DNA of 64,000 nucleotides from Anderseniella sp963698275 (GTDB lineage: Bacteria; Pseudomonadota; Alphaproteobacteria; Rhizobiales; Aestuariivirgaceae), in the NCBI GenBank assembly GCA_963698275.1, contig CAVOQE010000001.1, forward strand, positions 558,001 through 622,000. The letters are read 5' to 3'. Positions 1-8,286 of this stretch are shown piece by piece. The notes below the pieces were generated by a model. That model saw nothing but the letters and a program-made list of their open reading frames with translations, did no database searches and was not told where the DNA came from. The position numbers and the translations under genes are program-made. Positions within the stretch are counted from its first letter, which is position 1. Every line of letters starts with the position of its first letter.

Positions 1-1
1 G

Positions 2-661
2 GTGCCGGGTGAAAGACCCAGGATCGGACGCTTCAACTGGAAGGCGACAGCCGCCAGGGTCGAAGACCAGGTTGCCAACGCGCTTTGGTTCGACATGGGC
101 CTCACATCACCAGCCCACCCGGCGCCGCAGGGCGAGTGCACGTCGCGCCAGCACGACTGTCTGGAAGCCTCCGGCATTCAGTCGCCCGACCTGGCCGTCG
201 ACTTCGACGGCACGAAGATCGCGGCGCTGGCCGATCATGTGCGCTCGCTGGCTGTGCCGCCAAAGGTACCGGAACAGCCGCAAAGCTTTGTCGATGCCAT
301 GTGCAGTTCTTGTCATACACCTTACATGGAGACGGCAGATGGTGGCTCCGTCGCGCTGTTTTCGAATTTGCTGTTGCACAATATGGGTGACGGGCTGACG
401 TCTTATGGCGGTGAGGGATCGGCCTTGCCGACAGAATGGCGCACGACCCCGCTGGTCGGTTTCAGGGGGCAACTGCCCGATCACCGGCTTCTGCACGATG
501 GCCGTGCTGCGAACATCGATGAAGCCGTCCGCTGGCATGGCGGTGAGGCGCAAGCGTCCCGCGACGCATACATCGCCCTGTCGGGGTTGGAAAAACTCAA
601 ACTGACATCTTTTGTCCTGGCACTCATGTCATCCATGCCGGTACCGTCACAAGGAGACTGA
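2..661 (+). CDS. Di-haem oxidoreductase (DUF1111/DHOR family), C-terminal part
   Basis: The frame is open from the window edge, so the N-terminus and any first haem site lie outside. The visible 219 residues carry one c-type haem motif, CSSCH, at residues 101-105, and the C-terminal family pattern LLHDGRAANIDEAVRWHGGEA at 163-183, typical of DUF1111 putative thiol oxidoreductases/di-haem peroxidase relatives. Such proteins are periplasmic electron-transfer enzymes. The gene ends 2 nt before the next start, so it is probably cotranscribed with the PQQ-type dehydrogenase, a pairing that would suit an electron acceptor for a periplasmic dehydrogenase; that link is inference. The GTG at position 2 is not a real start, because homologous sequence clearly continues upstream. 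Confidence 0.8.
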   Translation: MPGERPRIGRFNWKATAARVEDQVANALWFDMGLTSPAHPAPQGECTSRQHDCLEASGIQSPDLAVDFDGTKIAALADHVRSLAVPPKVPEQPQSFVDAMCSSCHTPYMETADGGSVALFSNLLLHNMGDGLTSYGGEGSALPTEWRTTPLVGFRGQLPDHRLLHDGRAANIDEAVRWHGGEAQASRDAYIALSGLEKLKLTSFVLALMSSMPVPSQGD

Positions 662-663
662 CT

Positions 664-1779
664 ATGAAGAGTTTTGCAATTGCCTTGAGCCTGTTGGGCG
701 CATGCGCGCTTCCCGCTGTTGCCGAAGTGCACCAGGCCCGGGATTACAAGCTGGAAGTTGAGACGCTGGTTGACGGGCTGGATGCGCCATGGTCGCTGGC
801 ATTCCTGCCAGACGGGCGCATGCTGGTCGGCGAACGTCCAGGGCGTCTGAGCATGGTATCAGCGGATGGCGGTAAGCCGGTTGTGATCGATGGCCTTGAA
901 GGGGTCTCGGCAGGCGGGCAGGGCGGATTGCACGGGATCGCGCTGGCTCCTGATTTTGCGACCTCGGGAACGATGTTCTACTGTCATGCCGCCTCTTATG
1001 ACGGTGGCCGGGGAACGGCGGTTACCAGGGCGCAACTCGATCTGACGGCCAATCGGCTGGAAAAGGTCATGCGGATTTTCGAACAAAGCCCGGCCGGCGC
1101 AACGGGCAGGCATTTCGGCTGCCGCCTTGTATTTGATCGCGACGGCATGCTGTTTGTGACAACAGGTGATCGCGGCAATCAAATGGATTCAGCCCAGGAT
1201 CCGTCGACGGGCATTGGCAAGGTCATCCGGATTGATACGGATGGCAATCCGGCTCCGGGCAATCCTCAGCCGGACGGATGGGACAAGCGGATATGGTCGA
1301 TCGGGCATCGCAATATCCAAGGCGCAACGCTGCATCCGGAAACCGGTGAGTTGTGGACGGCGGAACATGGTGCGCGCGGCGGAGACGAGGTCAACAATCC
1401 GCAAGCCGGCAAGAACTATGGCTGGCCGGTTATCACCTACGGCATTGATTATTCAGGTGCCAGCATCGGCGAGGGTACCAGCAAGGAAGGCATGGAACAG
1501 CCGGTGCATTACTGGGACCCGTCCATCGCGCCATCGGGCTTGATGATTTATTCAGGCGAGGCGTTTCCCAAATGGAAAGGCAATTACTTTATCGGCGCTC
1601 TGCGCGGTGCGTCGGTGTCGCGGCTGGTGTTTGCTGATGGCAAACCCGTGTCAGAGGAGCGAATTCTGCAGGATCTGGGTGAACGCATCCGGGATGTGGT
1701 TCAGGGCCCGGACGGCCTCATCTACCTGTTGACGGACAGTGATGACGGCAAGGTGCTGAGATTGAAGATCGCGCAGTGA
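664..1779 (+). CDS. PQQ-dependent sugar dehydrogenase (glucose/sorbosone dehydrogenase family)
   Basis: 371 residues with a Sec signal peptide (about residues 1-20, ending ALPAVA). The rest is a six-bladed beta-propeller of the soluble GSDH/YliI type: PWSLAFLPDGRMLVGERPG near residue 42, a GDRGN loop near 168, HRNIQG, EHGARGGDEVN and GKNYGWP, motifs that in this family line the PQQ and calcium site. Members oxidise aldose sugars in the periplasm. The start follows an AAGGAG ribosome site (652-657) and lies 2 nt after the upstream cytochrome-like gene. The length is normal. The substrate cannot be read from sequence. Confidence 0.88.
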   Translation: MKSFAIALSLLGACALPAVAEVHQARDYKLEVETLVDGLDAPWSLAFLPDGRMLVGERPGRLSMVSADGGKPVVIDGLEGVSAGGQGGLHGIALAPDFATSGTMFYCHAASYDGGRGTAVTRAQLDLTANRLEKVMRIFEQSPAGATGRHFGCRLVFDRDGMLFVTTGDRGNQMDSAQDPSTGIGKVIRIDTDGNPAPGNPQPDGWDKRIWSIGHRNIQGATLHPETGELWTAEHGARGGDEVNNPQAGKNYGWPVITYGIDYSGASIGEGTSKEGMEQPVHYWDPSIAPSGLMIYSGEAFPKWKGNYFIGALRGASVSRLVFADGKPVSEERILQDLGERIRDVVQGPDGLIYLLTDSDDGKVLRLKIAQ

Positions 1780-1785
1780 AAGTGT

Positions 1786-2733
1786 CTAGCCTTTCATCTT
1801 GGTTTTCCTGAACACGGCACAATGATCCTTGATCTCGGATCGAGGGGTCACAATGGATACGTGATGGGTGGGCCTGGCAAGGTCAGCTTCAGTGGCTCCT
1901 TCGAAAACTTCCCTGAATGCCAGGCTCAGAACACGATCCGGTTCATCATCGCCAAGCAGGAAACCAACGCCCCAATCCAGTCTGGTGTGGCCGGCGCCGG
2001 CAATCAGCACGGCACCGTCCTTGTTGGCCGGGTCTGTCAGGGCGCTCGCCATGACGTGGTCGCGGGCGCGCTGAATATCTGCCATCCGGGGCAAAACGGT
2101 TTCCGGCATCATGTTGCAATGGCTTTCCGCGATCTCCTTGAGCAATGACTTGCCTGTTTCTGCCGCAAGAGGTGTGTTCAACCCGAGCTGTGCCCGTTCG
2201 TCATCGGTCAGTTTTGAGCCGACCCGGCCGCCCAGACGGCGGATCGTGCCTTTCTCGAGATTGCCGGCACGCAGGGCCAGCCGGTTTTTCAGCGCAATCT
2301 CGAATATTGGCTTGTACATGGCAAAGTCGGGCCAGCCGGACTTGTCCCATTCCAGCCGCGCGGCAATATCGTCTGCATTGTCGGTTGGATTGGCGGCGAA
2401 GAAATCCAGAACCGGTTGCTGGGCGCGGGTGATCATTTCAATCACGATGGCTGGACGGCGGCCCTGGTCGATCATGTGCTGCAGGATGTCCGCCTGCAGC
2501 CGGTGATGATCCGGATTTGTGTGGATTTCACCAAGCAACACAAACTGGGCCTTGGCAGCGCGTTGCTTCACCTCGTCCAGCGTCAGTTGCTGCCTGTCAG
2601 GGCTTGCGTAAATCTTGCCGACAAGCTTGTGGTCACGGAAATGCAGGGATTGCCAGTCGCTGCCGGCCAGTGCGCCGGAGGCCGATATCAGCATGCCCAG
2701 AACCGCCGTCATGAAAACCCGCTTGATACGCAT
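1786..2733 (-). CDS. ChaN-like haem-binding protein (Tiki/ChaN superfamily)
   Basis: 315 residues. A signal peptide (residues 1-23, ending SGALAG) precedes a ChaN domain beginning VLLGEIHTNPDHH (about 65-77), with the family pattern of a GE-H motif followed by IVIEMITRAQQPVLD, and a late AGAGHTRLDWGV motif. Characterised ChaN proteins are surface or periplasmic proteins that bind stacked haem and are implicated in iron uptake. No lipobox cysteine is evident, so it is probably soluble and periplasmic rather than a lipoprotein. It is convergent with the sugar dehydrogenase (6 nt apart) and divergent from the deacetylase operon. No Fur-like box was recognised. Confidence 0.8.
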   Translation of the reverse strand: MRIKRVFMTAVLGMLISASGALAGSDWQSLHFRDHKLVGKIYASPDRQQLTLDEVKQRAAKAQFVLLGEIHTNPDHHRLQADILQHMIDQGRRPAIVIEMITRAQQPVLDFFAANPTDNADDIAARLEWDKSGWPDFAMYKPIFEIALKNRLALRAGNLEKGTIRRLGGRVGSKLTDDERAQLGLNTPLAAETGKSLLKEIAESHCNMMPETVLPRMADIQRARDHVMASALTDPANKDGAVLIAGAGHTRLDWGVGFLLGDDEPDRVLSLAFREVFEGATEADLARPTHHVSIVTPRSEIKDHCAVFRKTKMKG

Positions 2734-2952
2734 GTGACATCTCCCAAATTCTGCAGGCCAAACCTAGATTGAAATGATGGGTAACAGATGGCAGGCTTGC
2801 CTTATGGACTTTGAACGTTGGCGAGCAAGCGCCGGATTGTGTGTAGTGTAAGGGCAATGAAACACTATGTTGAGAGCAGATCAGAAGGTTGATCAAAATC
2901 GCCTCTGTAACGCGTTTTGAAAACCGCAGGAATTGTTGAAGAGTGACACCTC

Positions 2953-3981
2953 ATGCAAGTTGTTCGCAGTGATGACCATTTAAAGCACTTTCCGAAAGGC
3001 GAGCTGTCGGGCGGGCTTTTTGTGCGGCCGTTCGAATGCCCGGAGCGCTGGCAACACATCATGGACCGTCTGGGTGCGCGCGGTTTCAAGGACTTTGCCG
3101 AACCGGCAGCCCTGGACATGGGGCCGGTTCGCCAGATTCATGACCAAGGGTTTCTGGAATTCCTGGAGACCGCATGGGACCGGTGGCTTGCGGAAGGCTA
3201 TGAAGGTGAAATCCTGGCCACCTGTTTTCCGGCGCGGCGCATGCAGGTTCGCAAACCGGTCCATATTGACGGACTTGTCGGGTATTATGCCCTGGCCATC
3301 GAAACGGCGATTACGTCCGGCACCTGGGAGGCGGCACAGGCCAGTGCGGCCATTGCGCAAACCGCACAGCGTATTGTTGCCGGGGGTGCACGCTCGGCAT
3401 TTGCACTGTGCCGTCCGCCTGGCCATCATGCCGCCAAGGACATGTATGGCGGGTATTGTTTCCTGAACAATGCCGCCATCGCTGCCCAGATGTTCTTGAA
3501 CGACGGTGCAAAGCGGGTTGCGATCCTTGATCCCGATTTCCACCATGGCAACGGGACACAGGATATTTTCTATGACCGGGATGATGTCCTGTTCGTGTCG
3601 CTGCATGGCGCGCCGGAGCATGCATTTCCGCACTTTTTAGGGTATGAAGACGAGACCGGTGCCGGCAAGGGCGAAGGGTTCACAGTCAACTACGCCATGC
3701 CGCCCAACACCGGATATGATGAATGGGGCGGTGCAATGGATGATGCCATCAAGCGGATTGAAGCCTATTCGCCGGATGCGCTCGTCGTCTCGCTGGGGGT
3801 CGATACATTCGAACGTGACCCGATCAGTTTCTTCAGGCTCAAGTCGGATGATTTTACCGACTATGGCGGGCGCATCGCAAAGCTGAAGCTGCCGACCCTG
3901 TTTTGCATGGAAGGCGGCTATGCAGTGGAAGAAATCGGTATCAACACCGTGAACGTGCTGGAAGGTTTTGAGAATGGCTGA
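2953..3981 (+). CDS. Histone deacetylase-like / acetylpolyamine amidohydrolase family protein
   Basis: 342 residues of the arginase/deacetylase fold. RPPGHHA (154-160) supplies the catalytic histidine pair. DPDFHHGNG (193-201) supplies the Asp and His zinc ligands and GVDTFERDP (282-290) the last Asp ligand, so the zinc site appears complete. Bacterial members remove acetyl groups from polyamines, lysines or other small amines in the cytoplasm; the substrate here is unknown. The stop codon overlaps the next gene by 8 nt, and a DUF3726 gene follows, so it heads a tight three-gene operon. The 5' region (2734-2952) is divergent with the ChaN-like gene; I saw no clear operator there. Confidence 0.88.
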   Translation: MQVVRSDDHLKHFPKGELSGGLFVRPFECPERWQHIMDRLGARGFKDFAEPAALDMGPVRQIHDQGFLEFLETAWDRWLAEGYEGEILATCFPARRMQVRKPVHIDGLVGYYALAIETAITSGTWEAAQASAAIAQTAQRIVAGGARSAFALCRPPGHHAAKDMYGGYCFLNNAAIAAQMFLNDGAKRVAILDPDFHHGNGTQDIFYDRDDVLFVSLHGAPEHAFPHFLGYEDETGAGKGEGFTVNYAMPPNTGYDEWGGAMDDAIKRIEAYSPDALVVSLGVDTFERDPISFFRLKSDDFTDYGGRIAKLKLPTLFCMEGGYAVEEIGINTVNVLEGFENG

Positions 3982-5695
3982 CGCGACAACTGCCGTGCCG
4001 GATGATGCCCGTGTTGGCGAACTGATGCGGACGCCGCAGGAGGTCATGCGGCTTGCCCGCATGGGGGCATCGCATCAGACCCGGCTTTCGTTCATGCGCG
4101 CCATTCTGCGCCGGGTGAAGCGTGAAGGCTGGCAGGTGGAGCGCACCGTCTGGGATGTGGATGACAGGGGCGTTGGCGTCGGTGTCTATGAAGCGCGCGG
4201 GCCTGAGCGCACCTATTCACTGATTGCCTATGCCAACGACCTGCCGCCGGAAAAGCGCTCCGACCGGGTTATCGCCACGGAATGGGATGCCTCGTTTGCG
4301 CTGTTCGACGGGGTTCCAACCCGGGCTGATATTGACCGGTTGCGTGGCAATGTGCCGAAACAGGAGGCAGGCCGGTGTGCGGCGAGCGAGCTGGTTCTGT
4401 CGCGCGCCAACAGGTCCGTGCGCCTGTTCGACCACGTCGCCGATTGCCTGTCGCAGGGCCGCCAGCCTGATGTGGCGGAAATAGACAAGGTCGGCTACCT
4501 GATGCGCACCACCGCAGTTTATGGCAACGGCAAGTTCGGTCTGGCTGACAGGGATCTGTATGCCGCGCGTGTAGAGGCCGGCGGGCCATTCAGGGTTGAA
4601 CTGCTGGCGGTATGGCTGATCCGGGCATTTACGGTGGACATCGTCGAACACATGGCGCGGGTCAAGGGAGCCGCGGATGCCGTGCCTCTGGATCGCAACA
4701 TTCGCAGGCGGCTGGGGGTCGGAAATTCAACCGGGCTGGGCATGGCGCCGTTTCTGGTGACCCATCCCGCCCTGCTGAATGCCTGGATGACGGCGCGGGA
4801 AACGGCTCTGGCGCGGGTTCGTGCATTGCCGGCTGCCAGTGCTGATACGATCGGGCATTTTCGGGAGCACCTGGACCGTGCCCATGCCGGACTTGAGCGC
4901 TGGCACACACCGGATGAACGCCAGTCCATGCGGGTGTGCAAACTTGCAGGTGATTTCGAAAAGCTGAAAACCCATCTTGAGACTGACACCCTGACCGGCG
5001 CAGAACCGTGGAATGAACTATACCTGTGGGCTGCCGCCAACTTGACGCTGGAGGGGCAGGAGGCAGTATGTTCCTTGATGATTGAACCCCACGGTGACCT
5101 GGTCGATGACCTGGCCGGTGAAATGGCGGCGGATGAAAGGCAGGCATTTGCCATAGACGGGACAATGCGAGTTGACGAGCTTGCCGGCCTGGCCGCCAGG
5201 CATTTTGACTGGGCGCTGGCAACGGATTTTGGCTCAGCAGATCAGACCGCACGGTTCTGGTATGTGTCGGAAGAAAAGCTGGAGCCGCGCCTGGGTGAGC
5301 GGCACGAGGAAGACGGGGCCGAGCTTGAACAGCGCCTCGGCATAGGCCGAGAGGTTGCCATGATGATGGCAGCACTTGAGTCAGAACCTGAAACCACACT
5401 GCTGGCTGAGTTCCTGCTGCGTCACCCAGAACATCGCCATGCGGCCCGCCGGGTGCAGGTTGCGGCTAAACTGCCCTATGCAGAGATACACGACAATGTT
5501 CTGTCGGCGACCATGATGCCGATTGACATGCTGCGCTGCAAGCTGGCGTTTTTCGGTGCGTCGCGCTTTGATCCGAAATCCGATCGCTGGGTGCGGATTA
5601 CCATGTATGCGGATGCACCGTTCCCGGATGAGATAGCCGGCATGGACGCAGATGACTGGGCCTGGCCGTTGTTTGATAAAGCCCGGCCTGCATGA
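3974..5695 (+). CDS. Conserved-looking protein of unknown function, 573 aa
   Basis: I do not recognise this family. The ATG at 3974 is preferred to a TTG at 3968; either way it overlaps the deacetylase stop (8 nt from the ATG). There is no signal peptide and no convincing membrane segment, so it is probably cytoplasmic. The N-terminal 130 residues are rich in basic residues and read like a compact alpha/beta domain. A glycine-rich stretch, GVGNSTGLGMAPFLVTHP (about residues 238-255), and FGASRFDPKSDRWVRI near the C-terminus look like conserved motifs. Its stop overlaps the DUF3726 start (ATGA), so translation of all three genes is probably coupled, which suggests a shared task with the deacetylase. 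Confidence 0.85.
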   Translation: MADATTAVPDDARVGELMRTPQEVMRLARMGASHQTRLSFMRAILRRVKREGWQVERTVWDVDDRGVGVGVYEARGPERTYSLIAYANDLPPEKRSDRVIATEWDASFALFDGVPTRADIDRLRGNVPKQEAGRCAASELVLSRANRSVRLFDHVADCLSQGRQPDVAEIDKVGYLMRTTAVYGNGKFGLADRDLYAARVEAGGPFRVELLAVWLIRAFTVDIVEHMARVKGAADAVPLDRNIRRRLGVGNSTGLGMAPFLVTHPALLNAWMTARETALARVRALPAASADTIGHFREHLDRAHAGLERWHTPDERQSMRVCKLAGDFEKLKTHLETDTLTGAEPWNELYLWAAANLTLEGQEAVCSLMIEPHGDLVDDLAGEMAADERQAFAIDGTMRVDELAGLAARHFDWALATDFGSADQTARFWYVSEEKLEPRLGERHEEDGAELEQRLGIGREVAMMMAALESEPETTLLAEFLLRHPEHRHAARRVQVAAKLPYAEIHDNVLSATMMPIDMLRCKLAFFGASRFDPKSDRWVRITMYADAPFPDEIAGMDADDWAWPLFDKARPA

Positions 5696-6315
5696 TCGTG
5701 TCCCTCAATGAAGCGGAAGTCATGGCGACAAAAGCGGCGTGGGGGGCAGGGCGTCCCTGGGGCCTGGCGCAGGATGCAGGCCGTGCGGTGTCGACGCTCG
5801 AAGCCATGCGCCTTCCCGGTGCTGAATCTTTGCTCGATGTTCTGGTCGCCACAGATGGTGTGGCTTGTGAGAAATTGAGGCCCGCTTCCGTGCAAACCGA
5901 ATGCTGGCAGGCAGAGCGTCCGATGTGCCCGGTGCTGGTCGGTGCATTCATCTCCGACCTGGGTGCACAGTCGGAAGAGGTGAGGTTACGCCAGGTTCAT
6001 GCTCCCCTATTGTTGGTGCCGTTTTGCCTGACGGCATTCGACAATGTTGTTTTCAACTGGAGCGACTGTACCATCCGCTCGTCGGATGAAGGTCTTTTTG
6101 TGCACGGCGCCCTGAATGCCAAGGTAGCTGATCAGGTGTCGATCGATGACTGTGAGCCTGCAGAAGAACCCACTCACCGTTGGCACCCGGGAGCCGTGGA
6201 CATTGGCGACGAAATATGGGAAGCCCTGTCAGCCTTTGCACATCGCACCTATGTACCCGCCAGTGAGGCCTCGCGGCTCAAGGGTGCAGGCGCTGGCCTG
6301 ACCGACAACGACTAG
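5692..6315 (+). CDS. DUF3726 domain protein
   Basis: 207 residues with the N-terminal pattern of DUF3726, SLNEAEVMATKAAWGAGRPW, in which an MIVSLNE start and a GAG..WG turn are family features as I recall them. No function is established for this family. No signal peptide is present; a moderately hydrophobic stretch (LLLVPFCLTAFDNVVF) is short and unlikely to span a membrane. The start ATG overlaps the upstream stop by 4 nt, making it the third member of the deacetylase operon. The Uup gene begins 36 nt downstream and may belong to the same transcript. The domain name rests on memory of the family, not on a search. Confidence 0.75.
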   Translation: MIVSLNEAEVMATKAAWGAGRPWGLAQDAGRAVSTLEAMRLPGAESLLDVLVATDGVACEKLRPASVQTECWQAERPMCPVLVGAFISDLGAQSEEVRLRQVHAPLLLVPFCLTAFDNVVFNWSDCTIRSSDEGLFVHGALNAKVADQVSIDDCEPAEEPTHRWHPGAVDIGDEIWEALSAFAHRTYVPASEASRLKGAGAGLTDND

Positions 6316-6351
6316 CGCAATCTGATCTCATCCACTTTTCCGGCTTCCATC

Positions 6352-8175
6352 ATGGCTCAACCGCCGCTTCTGACATTGCAGGATATCACGTTGACCTTTG
6401 GCGGCAGGCCATTGCTGGCAGGAGCAGAGCTGAGCGCGTCTGCAGGCGAGCGCATCTGCCTGGTCGGGCGCAACGGGTCTGGCAAGTCCACATTGCTGAA
6501 GATTGCCGCTGGCGATGTTGAGGCAGACAGCGGCACCCGGTTTCTTCAACCCGGTGCGACCATCAGGTATCTTTTGCAAGAACCTGATTTTACGGGATTT
6601 TCAACTGTCCGATCTTATGTTGAATCAGGTTTGACAGAAGGCGATGACGAGTATCGCGCCAATTACCTGATGGAGCAGTTGTCGCTGACCGGCGACGAGG
6701 ATACGGCACATCTTTCAGGCGGCGAGGCACGCCGGGCAGCACTGGCCCGGGTGCTCGCGCCGGAACCCGATATCCTGCTGCTGGACGAGCCGACCAACCA
6801 TCTTGACCTCCCGGCCATCGAATGGCTTGAGGCAGAGTTGAAGTCACTGCGCTCGGCGATGGTGCTGATCAGCCATGACCGCCGCTTTCTGGAAAACCTG
6901 TCACAGGCAACTGTGTGGCTCGACCGGGGTACGGCTCGGCGCATGAACCGTGGTTTTGCCCACTTCGAGACCTGGCGCGACGAGGTGCTTGAAGAAGAAC
7001 AACGCGAACAGCACAAGCTCGACCGCAAGATTGTCCGCGAGGAACACTGGCTGCGCTACGGCGTTACCGCACGGCGCAAGCGCAATGTGCGCCGGTTGGG
7101 TGACCTGGAAGCGCTGCGGGAAAAGCGCCGCACGGCTATGCGCGCGCAAGGAAATGTCAACCTGTCTTCCGGGGATGCCGACGCGTCCGGCAAGCTGGTG
7201 ATCGAAGCCAAGGGCCTGAGCAAGTCATTTGGCGACCGTGCCATAGTGAGTGATTTGAACCTGCGGGTGCTGCGCGGTGACCGCATCGCCATCACCGGGC
7301 CGAACGGTGCCGGCAAGACAACCCTGATACGCCTGATTACCGGACAGCTTGCACCGGATGCCGGCACTGTGCGGCTCGGCACAAACCTTGAAATCGTGTC
7401 GCTGGAACAGGACCGGACATCGCTGACACCGGGAACGACCTTGCGCGACGCGCTCACCGGTGGCGGGTCGGACCAGGTGATCGTCAATGGCGAGGCGCGC
7501 CACGTCATGTCTTGGATGCAGGATTTCCTGTTTCGCCCTGAACAGGCACGCACGCCTGTCGATGTCCTGTCGGGTGGAGAACGCGGCCGCATCATGCTGG
7601 CGCGGGCCTTGTCGAAGCCGTCCAATTTCATGGTGCTGGATGAGCCGACCAATGACCTCGATCTGGAAACGCTGGATCTCCTGCAGGAACTGCTCGCATC
7701 CTATGCGGGCACGGTGCTGCTGGTCAGTCATGATCGCGATTTCATAGACAAGGTGGCAACTTCAACACTGGCGTTTGAAGGCAACGGCGTGTGGCGTGAA
7801 TATCCCGGCGGATACACCGACATGATGCGCCAGGCTGGTGAGGCGAGGGCGGAAGTCAAGCAGGCCGGAGACGTGAAGCCTGTGCACAAGACAGTGCGTG
7901 CTTCTGCTGCTTCTGCAAGTGCGCCTGCGGCGCAGAAGCGGAAAATGTCCTTCAAGGACAAGCATGCCCTGGAAACCCTGCCTAAAGAGATCGAGACGCT
8001 GGGCGACAGCATTACCGCGCTGCAGAAGAAAATGGCGGCTGCGGATTTCTATTCAGCCGACCCTGCAGGGTTCGAGACGGCCGCGGCAGACCTCAAAGCC
8101 GCGCAAGCCCGGCTGGCAAAGGCGGAAGAGCGCTGGCTGGAACTGGAAATGCTGCGCGAGGAACTTGATACCTGA
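6352..8175 (+). CDS. uup: ABC-F family ATPase Uup
   Basis: 607 residues with two ABC nucleotide-binding domains and no membrane segments. Domain 1 has GRNGSGKST, LSGGEARR and LLLDEPTNHLD; domain 2 has GPNGAGKTT, LSGGERGR and MVLDEPTNDLD. The C-terminal 100 residues (KMSFKDKHALETL onward) form the charged coiled-coil characteristic of Uup. ABC-F proteins act on the ribosome in the cytoplasm; Uup has also been tied to precise excision of transposons and to replication fork intermediates. The ribosome site is weak (no clear GGAG before the ATG). It is distinct from the second ABC-F protein of the window (EttA, 16122). Confidence 0.92.
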   Translation: MAQPPLLTLQDITLTFGGRPLLAGAELSASAGERICLVGRNGSGKSTLLKIAAGDVEADSGTRFLQPGATIRYLLQEPDFTGFSTVRSYVESGLTEGDDEYRANYLMEQLSLTGDEDTAHLSGGEARRAALARVLAPEPDILLLDEPTNHLDLPAIEWLEAELKSLRSAMVLISHDRRFLENLSQATVWLDRGTARRMNRGFAHFETWRDEVLEEEQREQHKLDRKIVREEHWLRYGVTARRKRNVRRLGDLEALREKRRTAMRAQGNVNLSSGDADASGKLVIEAKGLSKSFGDRAIVSDLNLRVLRGDRIAITGPNGAGKTTLIRLITGQLAPDAGTVRLGTNLEIVSLEQDRTSLTPGTTLRDALTGGGSDQVIVNGEARHVMSWMQDFLFRPEQARTPVDVLSGGERGRIMLARALSKPSNFMVLDEPTNDLDLETLDLLQELLASYAGTVLLVSHDRDFIDKVATSTLAFEGNGVWREYPGGYTDMMRQAGEARAEVKQAGDVKPVHKTVRASAASASAPAAQKRKMSFKDKHALETLPKEIETLGDSITALQKKMAAADFYSADPAGFETAAADLKAAQARLAKAEERWLELEMLREELDT

Positions 8176-8286
8176 CACGATGTACGCCGTAATTTTCCGC
8201 AATCCGGTCGCGCTGGCACTTTACCTTTGCATCAACATCAAGCATTGCTCACGAATGCCCGTGGAATATTTTGTGGCAGAGGAAAC

